A DNA stretch of 64,000 nt from Lampris incognitus (Eukaryota > Chordata > Actinopteri > Lampriformes > Lampridae). A program made the position numbers and the translations under genes. Each line of letters begins with the position of its first letter. The stretch's first letter is position 1. The notes beneath the pieces are model-generated. The model made no database searches. It was not told where the DNA came from and was given only the letters and a program-made list of their open reading frames with translations. This document shows positions 10,501 to 26,655 of this stretch, piece after piece. The stretch spans positions 628,001-692,000 of the forward strand of contig NC_079223.1 in NCBI RefSeq assembly GCF_029633865.1. The letters are read 5' to 3'.

Positions 10501-13500
10501 CTCTCATACCAGCATGACACTGTCCTCTCTCATACCAACATGATACTGTCCTCTCACACCAACACGATGCTTTCCTCTCACACCAACATGATACTGTCCT
10601 CTCTCACACCAACATGATACTGTCCTCTCACACCAACATGATACTGTCCTCTCACACCAACATGATACTGTCCCCTCTCATACCAACATGATACTGTCCT
10701 CTCTCATATCAGCATGACACTGTCCTCTCTCATACCAACATGATACTGTCCCCTCTCATACCAACATGATACTGTCCTCTCTCATATCAGCATGACACTG
10801 TCCTCTCTCATACCAACTTGATACTGTCCTCTCACACCAACATGATACTGTCCTCTCTCACACCGACATGATACTGTCCTCTCACACCAACATGATACTG
10901 TCCTCTCACACTAACATGATACTGTCCTCTCACACCAACATGATACTGTCCACTCTCATATCAACATGATAGTGTCCTCTCACACCAACATGATAATGTC
11001 CTCTCTCATACCGACATGATACTGTCCTCTCACACCAACATGATATTGTCCTCTCACACCAACATGATACTGTGCTCTCACACTGACATGATAATGTCCT
11101 CTCTCACACCCACATGATACTGTCCTCTCACACCAACATGATATTGTCCTCTCACACCAACAGGATACTGTGCTCTCACACTGACATGATAATGTCCTCT
11201 CTCACACCCACATGATACTGTCCTCTCTCACACTGACATGACACTGTCCTCTCTCGTACCAAGATGACGCTGTCCTCTCTCACACCAACATGATACTGTC
11301 CTCTCTCACACCAACATGATACTGTCATCTCATACAGTCGGGACACTGTCCTCTCACACCAACATGATACTGTCCTCTCTCACAACAAAATTATTCTGTC
11401 TTCTCTCATACCAACATGATACTGTCCTCTCACACCAACATGATACTGTCCTCTCTCACAACAAAATGATACTGTCTTCTCTCATACCAACATGATACTG
11501 TCCTCTCAAACCAACATGATGCTGTCCTCTCACACCAACATGATACTGTCCTCTCACACACCAACATGATATTTTCCTCTCACGCCAACATGATACTGTC
11601 CTCCCTAACACCAACATGATACTGTCCTCTCACACAAACATGATACTGTCCTCTCACACCGACATGATACTGTCCTCTCTCACACCCACATGATACTGTC
11701 CTCTCTCACACCAACATGACACTGTCCTCTCTCATACCAACATGACACTGTCCTCTCTCATACCAACATGACACTGTCCTCTCTCACACCAACATGACAC
11801 TGTCCTCTCTCACACCAACATGATACTGTCCTCCCTCATACAGACAGGACACTGTCCTCTCACACCAACATGATACTGTCCGCTCTTACACCAACATGAC
11901 ACTGTCCTCTCTCATACAGACAGGACACTGTCCTCTCACACCAACATGATACTGTCCGCTCTTGCACCAACATGATACTGTCCTCTCACACCAACATGAT
12001 ACTGTCCTCTCACACCAACATGATACTGTCCGCTCTTACACCAACATGATACTGTCCCCTCTTGCACCAACATGATACTGTCCTCTCACACCAACATGAT
12101 ACTGTCCTCTCTCACACCGACTTGATACTGTCCTCTCTCACACCAGCATGATACTGTCCTCTCACACCGACATGATAATGTCCTCTCTCACACCCACATG
12201 ATACTGTCCTCTCTCACACCAATATTACACTGTCTTCTCTCAAACCAACATGATACTGTCCTCTCACACCAACATGATACTGTCCTCTCTCACACCAACA
12301 TGATACTGTCCTCTCTCACAACAACATGATACTGTCTTCTCTCATACCAACATGATACTGTCCTCTCAAACCAACATGATGCTGTCCTCTCACACCAACA
12401 TGATACTGTCCTCTCACACACCAACATGATATTTTCCTCTCACGCCGACATGATACTGTCCTCCCTCACACCAACAGGATACTGTCCTCTCACACAAACA
12501 TGATACTGCCCTCTCACACCGACATGATACTGTCCTCTCTCACACCAACATGATACTGTCCTCCCTCACACCAACATAATACTGTCCTCTCACACAAACA
12601 TGATACTGCCCTCTCACACCGACATGACGCTGTCGTCTCTCATACCAACATGACACTGTCCTCTCTCACGCCAACATGATACTGTCATCTCATACAGACG
12701 GGACACTGTCCTCTTACACCAACATGATACTGTCCGCTCTTACACCAACATGATACTGTCCTCTCACACCAACATGATACTGTCTTCTCTCAAACCAACA
12801 TGATACTGTCCTCTCACACCAACATCATACTGTCCACTCTCACACCAACATGATACTCTCCTCTCACACCGACATGATACTGTCTTCTCACACACCAACA
12901 TGATATTGTCCTCTCACGCCGACATGATACTGTCCTCTCTCACACCAACATGATACTGTCCTCTCACACACCAACATGATATTGTCCTCTCACGCCGACA
13001 TGATACTGTCCTCCCTCACACCAACATGATACTGTCTTCTCACACAAACATGATACTGTCCTCTCACACCGACATGATACTGTCCTCTCTCACACCAACA
13101 TGATACTGTCCTCTCTCACACCGACTTGATACTGTCCTCTCTCTCACCAGCATGATACTGTCCTCTCTCAAACCAACATGATACTGTCCTCTCTCACACC
13201 AACATAATACTGTCTTCTCTCAAACCAACATGATACTGTCCTCTCACACCAACATCATACTGTCCTCTCTCACACCAACATCATACTGTCCACTCTCACA
13301 CCAACATGATACTCTCCTCTCTCACCGACATGATACTGTCTTCTCACACACCAACATGATATTGTCCTCTCACGCCGACATGATACTGTCCTCCCTCACA
13401 CCAACATGATATTGTCCTCTCACGCCGACATGATACTGTCCTCCCTCACACCAACACGATACTGTCTTCTCACACAAACATGATACTGTCCTCTCACACC

Positions 13501-16500
13501 GACATGATACTGTCCTCTCTCACGCCAACATGATACTGTCCTCCCTAACACCAACATGATACTGTCCTCTCACACAAACATGATACTGTCCTCTCACACC
13601 GACATGATACTGTCCTCTCTCACACCCACATGATACTGTCCTCTCTCACACCAACATGACACTGTCCTCTCTCATACCAACATGACACTGTCCTCTCTCA
13701 CACCAACATGATACTGTCCGCTCTTACACCAACATGACACTGTCCTCTCTCATACAGACAGGACACTGTCCTCTCACACCAACATGATACTGTCCGCTCT
13801 TACACCAACATGATACTGTCCTCTCACACCAACACGATACTGTCCTCTCTCACACCGACTTGATACTGTCCTCTCTCACACCAGCATGATACTGTCCTCT
13901 CACACCGACATGATAATGTCCTCTCTCACACCCACATGATACTGTCCTCTCTCACACCAATATTACACTGTTTTCTCTCAAACCAACATGATACTGTCCT
14001 CTCACACCAACATGATACTGTCCTCTCTCACACCAACATGATACTGTCCTCTCTCACACCAACATGATACTGTCCTCTATCACACCAACATGATACTGTC
14101 CTCTCTCACACCAACATAATACTGTCCTCTCTCACACCAACATGATACTGTCCTCTCTCACAACAACATGATACTGTCTTCTCTCATACCAACATGATAC
14201 TGTCCTCTCAAACCAACATGATGCTGTCCTCTCACACCAACATGATACTGTCCTTTCACACACCAACATGATATTTTCCTCTCACGCCGACATGATACTG
14301 TCCTCCCTCACACCAACATGATACTGTCCTCTCACACAAACATGATACTGCCCTCTCACACCGACATGACGCTGTCCTCTCTCATACCAACATGACACTG
14401 TCCTCTCTCACACCAACATGATACTGTCATCTCATACAGACGGGACACTGTCCTCTCACACCAACATGATACTGTCCGCTCTTACACCAACATGATACTG
14501 TCCCCTCTTGCACCAACATGATACTGTCCTCTCACACCAACATGATACTGTCTTCTCTCAAACCAACATGATACTGTCCTCTCACACCAACATCATACTG
14601 TCCACTCTCACACCAACATGATACTGTCCTCTCACGCCGACATGATACTGTCCTCCCTCACACCAACATGATACTGTCCTCTCACACACCAACATGATAT
14701 TGTCCTCTCACACCGACATGATACTGTCCTCTCTCACACCAACATGATACTGTCCTCTCTCACACCGACTTGATACTGTCCTCTCTCTCACCAGCATGAT
14801 ACTGTCCTCTCTCAAACCAACATGATACTGTCCTCTCTCACACCAACATAATACTGTCTTCTCTCAAACCAACATGATACTGTCCTCTCACACCAACATC
14901 ATACTGTCCACTCTCACACCAACATGATACTGTCCTCTCACACCAACATCATACTGTCCACTCTCACACCAACATGATACTGTCCTCTCACACCAACATG
15001 ATACTGTCCTCTCAAACCAACATGATACTGTCCTCTCACACCAACATCATACTGTCCACTCTCACACCAACATGATACTCTCCTCTCACACCGACATGAT
15101 ACTGTCTTCTCACACACCAACATGATATTGTCCTCTCACGCAGACATGATACTGTCCTCCCTCACACCAACATGATACTGTCCTCTCACACACCAACATG
15201 ATATTGTCCTCTCACGCCGACATGATACTGTCCTCCCTCACACCAACATGATACTGTCTTCTCACACAAACATGATACTGTCCTCTCACACCGACATGAT
15301 ACTGTCCTCTCTCACACCAACATGATACTGTCCTCCCTCACACCAACATGATACTGTCTTCTCTCAAACCAACATGATACTGTCCTCTCACACAAACATG
15401 ATACTGTCCTCTCTCACACCAACATAATACTGTCCTCTCTCACACCAACATGATACTGTCTTCTCTCAAACCAACATGATACTGTCCTCTCACACAAACA
15501 TGATACTGTCCCCTCACACCGACATGATACTGTCCTCTCTCACACCAACATGATACTGTCCTCTCTCACACCAACATCATACTGTCCACTCTCACACCAA
15601 CATGATACTCCCCTCTCACACCAACATGATACTCCCCTCTCACACCAACATGATACTGTCCTCTCACAACAACATGATACTGTCCTCTCTCACACCAAAA
15701 TGATACTGTCCTCCCTCAGAACAACATGATACAGTCCTCTCTCACACCAACATGATATTGTCCTCTCTCACACCGACATGATACTGTCCTCTCTCACACC
15801 GACATGATACTGTCCTCTCTCACACCAGCATGATTCTGTCCTCTCTCACACCAACATGATACTGTCCCCTCTTGCACCAACATGATACTGTCATCTCATA
15901 CAGACGGGACACTGTACTCTCACACCAACATGATACTGTCCTCTCTCACACCGACATGATACTGTCCTCTCACACCAACATGATACTGTCCTCCCTCACA
16001 CCAACATGATACTGTCCTCTCACACAAACATGATACTGTCCTCCCTCACACCAACATGATACTGTCCTCTCACACCAACATGATACTGTCCTCTCACAAC
16101 AACATGATACTGTCCTCTCTCACACCAACATGATATTGTCCTCTCTCACACCGACATGATACTGTCCTCTCTCACACCGACATGATACTGTCTTCTCTCA
16201 CACCAACATGATATTGTCCTCTCTCACACCGACATGATACTGTCCTCTCTCACACCAACATGATACTGTCCTCCCTCACACCAACATGATACTCTCCTCT
16301 CACACCAACATGATACTGTCCTCTCTCACACCAACATGATACTGTCCTCTCTCACACCAAAATGATACTGTCCTCCCTCAGACCAACATGATACTGTCCT
16401 CTCACACCAACAGGATATTGTCCTCTCTCACACCGACATGATACTGTCCTCTCTCACACCGAGATGATACTGTCCTCTCTCACACCAGCATGATTCTGTC

Positions 16501-19500
16501 CTCTCTCACACCGACATGATACTGTCCTCTCTCACACCCACATGATACTGTCCTCTCTCACACCAGCATGATTCTGTCCTCTCTCACACCGACATGTTAC
16601 TCTCCTCTCACACAAACATGATACTGTCCTCTCACACAAACATGATACTGTCCTCCCTCACACCAACATGATACTGTCCTCTCACACCAACATGATACTG
16701 TCCTCTCTCACACCAACATGATACTGTCCTCTCTCACACCAACATGATACTGTCGTCTCTCACACCAACATGATACTCTCCTCTCACACCAACGTCATAC
16801 TGTCCTCTCTCACACCGACATGATACTGTCCTCTCTCACAACAACATGATACTGTCCTCTCTCACACCAACATGATACTGTCCTCTCTCACAACAACATG
16901 ATACTGTCCTCTCTCACACCAACATGATACTCTCCTCTCACACCAACGTCATACTGTCCTCTCTCACACCCACATGATACTCTCCTCTCACACCAACGTC
17001 ATACTGTCCTCTCTCACACCAACGTCATACTGTCCTCTCTCACACCGACATGATACTGTCCTCTCTCACACCAGCATGATTCTGTCCTCTCTCACACCGA
17101 CATGATACTGTCCTCTCACACAAACATGATACTGTCCTCCCTCACACCAACATGATACTGTCCTCTCACACCAACATGATACTGTCTTCTCTCATACCAA
17201 CATGATACTGTCCTCTCACACCAACATGATACTGTCCTCCCTCACACCAACATGATACTGTCCTCACACACCAACATGATACTGTCCTCCCTCACACCAA
17301 CATGATACTGTCCTCTCACACCAACATGATACTGTCCTCTCTCACACCAACATGATACTGTCCTCTCTCACACCAAAATGATACTGTCCTCCCTCAGACC
17401 AACATGATACTGTCCTCTCACACCAACAGGATATTGTCCTCTCTCACACCGACATGATACTGTCCTCTCTCACACCGAGATGATACTGTCCTCTCTCACA
17501 CCAGCATGATTCTGTCCTCTCTCACACCGACATGATACTGTCCTCTCTCACACCCACATGATACTGTCCTCTCTCACACCAGCATGATTCTGTCCTCTCT
17601 CACACCGACATGTTACTCTCCTCTCACACAAACATGATACTGTCCTCTCACACAAACATGATACTGTCCTCCCTCACACCAACATGATACTGTCCTCTCA
17701 CACCAACATGATACTGTCCTCTCTCACACCAACATGATACTGTCCTCTCTCACACCAACATGATACTGTCGTCTCTCACACCAACATGATACTCTCCTCT
17801 CACACCAACGTCATACTGTCCTCTCTCATACCGACATGATACTGTCCTCTCTCACAACAACATGATACTGTCCTCTCTCACACCAACATGATACTGTCCT
17901 CTCTCACAACAACATGATACTGTCCTCTCTCACACCAACATGATACTCTCCTCTCACACCAACGTCATACTGTCCTCTCTCACACCGACATGATACTGTC
18001 CTCTCTCACACCAACATGATACTCTCCTCTCACACCAACGTCATACTGTCCTCTCTCACACCAACGTCATACTGTCCTCTCTCACACCAACATGATACTG
18101 TCCTCTCTCACACCGACATGATACTGTCCTCTCTCACAACAACATGATATTGTCTTCTCTCATACCAACATGATACTGTCCTCTCAAACCAACATGATAC
18201 TGTCCTCTCACACACCAACATGATATTGTCCTCTGACGCCGACATGATACTGTCCTCCCTCTCACCAACATGATACCGTCCTCTCTCACACCAGCATGAT
18301 TCTGTCCTCTCTCACACCGACATGATACTGTCCTCTCACACAAACATGATACTGTCCTCTCACACAAACATGATACTGTCCTCTCTCACACCAACATGAT
18401 ACTGTCCTCTCACACCAACATGATACTGTCCTCTCTCACACCCACATGATACTGTCCTCTCTCACACCAATATTACACTGTCTTCTCTCAAACCAACATG
18501 ATACTGTCCTCTCACACCAACATGATACTGTCCTCTCTCACACCAACATGATACTGTCCTCTCTCACACCAACATGACACTGTCTTCTCTCATACCAACA
18601 TGATACTGTCCTCTCAAACCAACATGATGCTGTCCTCTCACACCAACATGATACTGTCCTCTCACACACCAACATGATATTTTCCTCTCACGCCGACATG
18701 ATACTGTCCTCCCTCACACCAACAGGATACTGTCCTCTCACACAAACATGATACTGCCCTCTCACACCGACATGATACTGTCCTCTCACACACCAACATG
18801 ATATTGTCCTCTCTCACACCAACATGATACTGTCCTCTCTCACACCGACATAATACTGCCCTCTCTCCCATCAACATGATACTGTCCTCTCACACCAACA
18901 TGACGCTGTCCTCTCTCATACCAACATGACACTGTCCTCTCTCACACCAACATGATACTGTCCTCTCATACAGACGGGACACAGTACTCTCACACCAACA
19001 TGATACTGTCCCCTCTTGCACCTACATGATACTGTCCTCTCTCACACCAACATGATACTGTCCTCTCTCACACCAACATAATACTGCCCTCTCTCACACA
19101 AACATGATACTGTCCTCCCTCACACCAACATGATACTGTCCTCTCACACCAACATGACACTGTCCTCTCTCACCAACATGATACTGTCCGCTCTTACACC
19201 AACATGATACTGTCCCCTCTTGCACCAACATGATACTGTCCTCTCACACCAACATGATACTGTCTTCTCTCAAACCAACATGATACTGTCCTCTCACACC
19301 AACATGATACTCTCCTCTCACACCGACATGATACTGTCTTCTCACACACCAACATGATATTGTCCTCTCACGCCGACATGATACTGTCCTCCCTCACACC
19401 AACATGATACTGTCCTCTCACACACCAACATGATATTGTCCTCTCACGCCGACATGATACTGTCCTCCCTCACACCAACATGATACTGTCTTCTCACACA

Positions 19501-22500
19501 AACATGATACTGTCCTCTCACACCGACATGATACTGTCCTCTCTCACACCAACATGATACTGTCCTCTCTCACACCGACTTGATACTGTCCTCTCTCTCA
19601 CCAGCATGATACTGTCCTCTCTCACACCAACATGATACTGTCCTCCCTCACACCGACATGATACTGTCCTCTCTCACACCAACATGATACTGTCCTCTCT
19701 CACACCAACATGATACTGTCCTCTCTCACACCAACATGATACTGTCCTCCCTCACACCGACATGATACTGTCCTCTCTCACACCAACATGATACTGTCCT
19801 CTCTCACACCAACATGATACTGTCCTCTCTCACACCAACATGATACTGTCCTCCCTCACACCGACATGATACTGTCCTCTCTCACACCAACATGATACTG
19901 TCCTCTCTGACACCGACTTGATACTGTCCTCTCTCACACCAACATAATACTGTCTTCTCTCACACCGACATGATACTGTCTTCTCACACACCAACATGAT
20001 ATTGTCCTCTCACGCAGACATGATACTGTCCTCCCTCACACCAACATGATACTGTCCTCTCACACACCAACATGATATTGTCCTCTCACGCCGACATGAT
20101 ACTGTCCTCTCTCACACCCACATGATACTGTCCTCTCTCACACCCACATGATACTGTCCTCTCTTACACCAGCATGATTCTGTCCTCTCTCACACCAACA
20201 TGATACTGTCCTCTCACACAAACATGATACTGTCCTCTCACACAAACATGATACTGTCCTCCCTCACACCAACATGATACTGTCCTCTCACACCAACATG
20301 TTACTGTCCTCTCTCACACCAACATGATACTGTCCTCTCTCACACCAACATAATACTGTCCTCTCTCGCACAAGCATGATACTGTCCTCTCACACCAACA
20401 TGATACTGTCTTCTCTGATACCAACATGATACTATCCTTTCAAAGCAACATGATACTGTCCTCTCACACCAACATCATACTGTCCACTCTCACACCAACA
20501 TGATACTGTCCTCTCACACCAACATCATACTGTCCACTCTCACCAACATGATACTGTCCTCTCACACCAACATGATACTGTCCTCTCTCACACCAGCATG
20601 ATACTGTCCTCTCACACCAACATGATACTGTCCTCTCTCACACCAGCATGATACTGTCCTCTCACACCAGCATGATACTGTCCTCTCACACCAACATGAT
20701 ATTGTCCTCTCTCACACCGACATGATACTGTCCTCTCTCACACCGACATGATACTTTCCTCTCTCACACCGACATAACACTGTCCTCTCTCACACCAGCA
20801 TGATACTGTCCTCTCTCACACCAACATGATACTGTCCTCTCACACCGACATGATACTGTCCTCGCACACAAACATGATACTGTCCTCCCTCACACCAACA
20901 TGATACTGTCCTCTCACACCAACATGATACTGTCCTCTCTCACACCAACATGATACTGTCCTCTCTCACACCAACATAATACTGTCCTCTCTCACACCAG
21001 CATGATTCTGTCCTCTCTCACACCCACATGATACTGTCCTCTCTCACACCAGCATGATTCTGTCCTCTCTCACACCGACATGATACCGTCCTCTCACACA
21101 AACATGATACTGTCCTCTCACACAAACATGATACTGTCCTCCCTCACACCAACACGATACTGTCGTCTCTCACACCAACACGATACTGTCGTCTCTCACA
21201 CCAACATGATACTGTCCTTTCTCACACCAAAATGATACGGTCCTCCCTCAGACCAACATGATACTGTCCTCTCACACCAACATGATACTGTGCTCTCACA
21301 CACCAGCATGATTCTGTCCTCTCTCACACCGACATGATACTGTCCTCTCACACAAACATGATACTGTCCTCTCACACCGACATGATACTGTCCTCTCTCA
21401 AACCAACATGATACTGTCCTCTCTCATACCAACATGATACTGTCCCCTCTCACACCAACATGACACTGTCCTCTCTCACACCAACATGATACTGTCCTTT
21501 CTCATACCAGCATGACACTGTCCTCTCTCATGCCAACATGATACTGTCCTCTCACACCAACATGATACTGTCCTCTCTCAGTCCAACATGATACTGTCCT
21601 CTCTCACACCAACATCATACAACAATGATTATGATATTAAACATCAACAGTAGCAATAGGTGCCATCACCCACTGTCTCTCAGGTTGTGGCAGGAAAAAA
21701 GAAGTCTTGCTGCAATGCTCGCCGCTGGCCCCCCTCCCAGGACCACCCGCAAGCTTACCTGCGTCGTCCATTTCCTGCTACTCTGGAATCACATGTTCCA
21801 GCTCCTGGACAAAAGCCCGGTGCTGATTTTTAAATTTGTCACACTGAAGGAGGAAGTGCCCCTCTGTCTCCACCTCATCTGTCATGCACTGACCACATGT
21901 TCGTTGCTCTTTTGGCAACCATGTCTTTTTGTGTCTCCCCTTTTCAATGGCTAGACTGTGGTTACTGAGCCTGTATTTGGTGAGGATCTGTCGCTGCTTC
22001 CTGTCTCTGACACTTAAGAGGTATTCTTCCAAATCATAGTTTGTTTTTAGGGCCCTCAATTTTCAATTCAATTCAAAGGGCTTTATTGGCAGGAAGATTT
22101 TACAACAATGTTGCCAAGTCATCAAAAATACAGTGTGGACAGTACACAATAACACTAATAATGAACATCAACGCAACATTGTAATGATAAATAAAGACAC
22201 AATAACACAGCCATAACAATAGAGAAACAGAAGTAGATCAGAAGGTGGAGCATGGGTTGTGAGGAGACTACAGCTGTCATGTGTTGTGCTGCTTGTCTCT
22301 CAGGCTGTCACATGACCTGACATGTCTTGCTGCTGCATCTATGAGCTGACACTGTTTTCCCCAAGTACATGATGCATTTGCGTCTGGTCAGAGAGTGTGT
22401 CCAAGTCATTTCGGTCTGGTCAGAGAGTGTGTCTAAGTCATTTCGGTCTGGTCAGAGTGTGTCCAAGTCATTTCGGTCTGGTCAGAGAGTGTGTCCAAGT

Positions 22501-25500
22501 CATTTCGGTCTGGTCAGAGAGTGTGTCCAAGTCATTTTGGTCTGGTCAGAGAGTGTGTCCAAGTCATTTTGGTCTGGTCAGAGAGTGTGTCCAAGTCCTG
22601 GGATTTACATTTAATTTTTGCGAAGTATTTTGTTCTTGAGTCTTCGTATGTGCTACATTGTAGCAGGAAGTGTTGCTCTGTCTCCACCTGTCTCTGTGGA
22701 CAGAGCTGACACAGCCTGTCTTCTCTGGGCAGCAGGTCTGTCTCCACCTGTCTCTCTGGACAGAGCTGACACAGCCTGTCTTCTCTGGGCAGCAGGTCTG
22801 CCTGTGTCGGCCAGTCTCTATGGCCAAGCTGTGGTCACTGAGTCTGTACATAGTCAGTGCCTTTCTCAGTTTCTGATCGGGCACGGTGGTCAGTAGTCTG
22901 CCATCGTGTACCGTCTGTTTAGAGCCACATAACATTGAAGTTTGCTTTGAGTTTTTGTGATAGATGTCCAGTGGTTAATGTAATTTTCTTTTTCTTTAGC
23001 TATAAGTTGGTTGGTCCAGATTGTGTGAGGGCTGTCCTGATGACTTGTGCTGGTGGCTGAGCTGAGCCTCAGGACCAGCTGGCTGAGGGGACTCCTCTCT
23101 TTGTTCTCCTCTTGGTAACTGAGAGCTTTGTGATGGTAGGAGTTGTGGTCACTTGCTTTTAGGTGAGGGTAGAATTTGATTGCTCTTTTTTGCATTATTA
23201 ACAGGGGAACCTGGCCTAGTTCTGCTCAGCATCCATTGTTGGGCGTGTTCCTCTGTACTCTGAGAATGCTCTTGCAAATCTCAGTGTGCAGGGTTTCCAT
23301 TGGGTGTTTGTCTCATTTTTCAAAGTCTTGATTTGCAAGAGGACCCCACACTTCACTACCATATAGTAACATTGGTTCAACTATGGATTTGAACATCTTG
23401 AGCCATGTTCTAACAGGTATGTCTATGTTTGACGACTTGTTTATAGTATAGAAAGCCCTTCTTTCCTTGTCTCTGAGATCATTAATAGTGAGATTGAAAT
23501 TTCCTGTCGAGGTAATTATTAGCCCCAAATATTTGTAGCTGTGTGTGTGTGTTCTATGTCAGTGGAGCCTAGTAAGAACCTATTTGGGTTTCCCTGACAC
23601 CTGGGTCGTTAATTCTAGTTTTTTTTTCAGATTAACTGTCAGAGCCCAGGTCTGAAAGACGTTTTGCAGATGATCCAGTTGCTGTTGTAATGCCTGTTTA
23701 GATGGAGCTAATAATAGTAGATCATCTGCGAAAAGTAGGCATTTAATTTGTGTGTCAGAGAGGGTGAGACCAGGGATATCTGATTGTTCTAGAGATTTTG
23801 CCAGTTCATCAATATAAATGTGAAACAGGGTGGGGCTGAGACTGCAGCCCTGTTTCACACCCCTACTTTGCGGGAAAAAAAATCTGTGTCCATATTGGCA
23901 ATTTTCACAGCACATTTATTATTTGTATACATTGTTTTAATTATGGCATATGTTTTCCTCCCTACACCTTTTTCAATTAATTTCAGAAACAGACCATTGT
24001 GCCAAATTGAGTCAAACGCTTTTTTGAAATTTACAAAGCAAGAGAAGATTTCGTTGTTGTTTTGGTGGACATGTTTATTAATGAGGGTGTGGAGGGTATA
24101 GATATGGTCTGTAGTTCGATGTTGTGATGTAAAACCGGTTTGACTTTTGCTCAGGACATTATGTTCGCTGAGGAAGTCTTGCAGTCGGCTGTTTAGGATG
24201 CTGCAGAATAACTTCCCCAGGTTGCTACTGACACAAATGCCTCGGTAATTGTTTGGGTCAAATTTATTTCAATTTTTAGAGATTGGTGTGACAATTCCTT
24301 TGCTCTAGATGTCAGGGAAATGTCCAGTGCTCAGAACGAGGTTGAATAATTGTAATATGGCAATGTTGAACTTATGGTCGCTAAATTTCAGCATTTCATT
24401 TAAAATACCATCAGGACCACCGGCCTTCCCTGGTTGTAGTGCCTGGATATTAGCCTGCAGCTCTTCTTTGGTAATTTAGTAGTTTAAAGGGTTTTGATTG
24501 TCTTTAATGGTTGATTCGAGGGTTTCTAGCTTGTTGAGGAGATCATTTTGGGCCGAATTCAGTGTAATAGTACTATACAGGTTTTCAAAGTGTTTTTTCA
24601 ATATTTCACCATTTTGAATAGCCAATTCTTCCTCGTGTGGTTTGCTGAAAGAGTGCCATTTTTTCCAGAAATTATTTGAGTCAATGAACTCTTCAATTGC
24701 GTTAAGTTGTTGCTGTGCATACTGTTCCCTTTTAGTTCTGAGTGTTCTTCTGTATAGTTTCAGTGTTTCCCAATATTGATAGCGGAGCTCAGGGTTGTGA
24801 GGTTGTCTGTGTTTTTGATTTGATAAAGTTCTGAGTGTGTTTCTCAGATGCCTGCAGTCTGTGTCATACCACTTTACATTGGCTGACTTTTTTGATCTGA
24901 GATGCTGCAGCTTTTTCAGATTGGATAAATCTGCCACATTGTCAAATATGTTGTTGATATCTTGTACAGCCTGATTCAGGCCGTCATTGTTGTGGGGATA
25001 TGATGTGGAAAGAAAATTGTCTAATTGGGATTGAATTGTTTTATTTGTGATTGCTTTCTGGTCGTCATCCTTGCTGTTTGTCCATCTATAAGGTTGTTTT
25101 GTATAGTTCAGTTTATTGGGTTCTGCTGCATGAGGGTCTGTTACTATCTTTCTAATGTATAGAGTAATTTTACTATGATCAGATAAGGGTGTTTGGGGGC
25201 TGACTGTGAATGCTCTCAGACAGAAGGGGACTAGGTCTGTGACATTGTAATCTACTATGCTATTGCCAAGAAGAGAGCTGGTTGTGTAATGACAAAAAGA
25301 GTCCCCTCTAAGCCGACCACTGACGATGTACAGATCTAGTGTTCGACATAGCTGCAGTAGTTGGTGCCCGCTCTTGTTGACAGTTTTGTCAAAGTTGTCC
25401 CTGTGGGGATATGAGGGGAGGGGAATGCTGAATTGGCCAGGTATATGTTTGTCTCCCTGTGGGTTGATAGCCTGATTCTAAACCTGTCCTGGCATTAAGG

Positions 25501-26558
25501 TCTCCACAGATCAGTACACTTCCCTGTGCCTGGTAGTGACTGATCTCATCTTCAAGAATTGAGAAACTATTTTCATTATGATAAGGCGATTCGGTTGGGG
25601 GGATGTATGCTGCACACATGCATATGTCTTTATCTGTGGAGACAACCTCTCTTTTTATTTTGAGCCAAATTGAAAATTTGCCTTTTTTGATTAACTCTAT
25701 TGAGTGTACAAGATTTGCCTTGTACCAAATCAGCATTCCTCCTGAGTCTCTGCCCTGGGTCACTCCTTTCAGTTTGCTAGATGGGAACACTGTCTCTCTG
25801 TAGCCTAAGGGACAACCAGTGGATATGTCTCCTCTACTCCAAGTGACCTGTAAAATAAACACATCTGCATCTCCTAACTCTCTGGTAAAGTCTGGGGTCC
25901 TGCTTTTAAGGCCAAAAGGAGAGGACCTCAGACCCTGGATGTTCCAACATGAAACAACAAGGGATTTAGTTTTCATTTTAGTTTGAAACTCAAAGTGACA
26001 ATTACATTCAGTGTTAGAGAAAATGAGATAAACTCCTAAGAGTCAAAATAAAAAAATAAGAAAATAAAATAAATCTGTGGGTTGTCTAGTTGTCTACTGT
26101 GGTAATTGACCTATCAAATGAGAGCAGAGCAGGTTGAGCATCTGTTGAATGTCTCTCAGCTCGTTGTGTGGGGGTATTTGGGTGGGTTTAGGGGCAGGGC
26201 TAGTGGTGAGGGGTGGGTCAGCTGCTCTTGTCACTGCCTGGGCATAGCTCAGTGAGCCAGGGTGTAGCTCCTGTTGCTGGGGTTGGGGTGGGGTCCTTGG
26301 GGGCAGGAGTGGCTCTGGTCTGGCTTGAAGGGGAATATAGTTGCCCTGGTGGGGTTTTAGTGGGGCGTAATGTGGAAGAAGATGAAAATGATTTGGTTTC
26401 CATGGGAGTTGCCTGGTTGCTGGTTCAGTTGGGTGCCTTGTTGGTCTACGGGGGATGTGGGCCAATCTGCTCCTTTTGGGGGGTATGGATTGGTCTCTGT
26501 TGAGAGCGACATCTTTTAATGTCCCGGCAGATGGACATCATTGAAGAGACTGTTGACA

Positions 26559-26655
<97 letters not shown>

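Larger units (their letters stand above)
22058..26520 (-). mobile_element. APE-type non-LTR retrotransposon (family 1, copy B), near full length, broken
   Basis: Read on the - strand it has a proline-rich ORF1-like frame (26465-26094), an AP-endonuclease (25976-25389), a linker (24937-24476), a reverse transcriptase (about 24470-23580) and a C-terminal Cys-rich end (about 23200-22540). It ends in a 3' tail whose + strand form begins TTTTCAATTCAATTCAAAGG at 22058. Stops and frameshifts separate the parts, so it is dead. The clade is uncertain (I/Nimb-like or a relative). Confidence 0.85.

Noticed and set aside
14938..18877. Short - strand frames in the 24/26-bp satellite (Cys/Arg-rich)
   Set aside because: Pure repeat translations that resemble each other and stop at unit-length changes.
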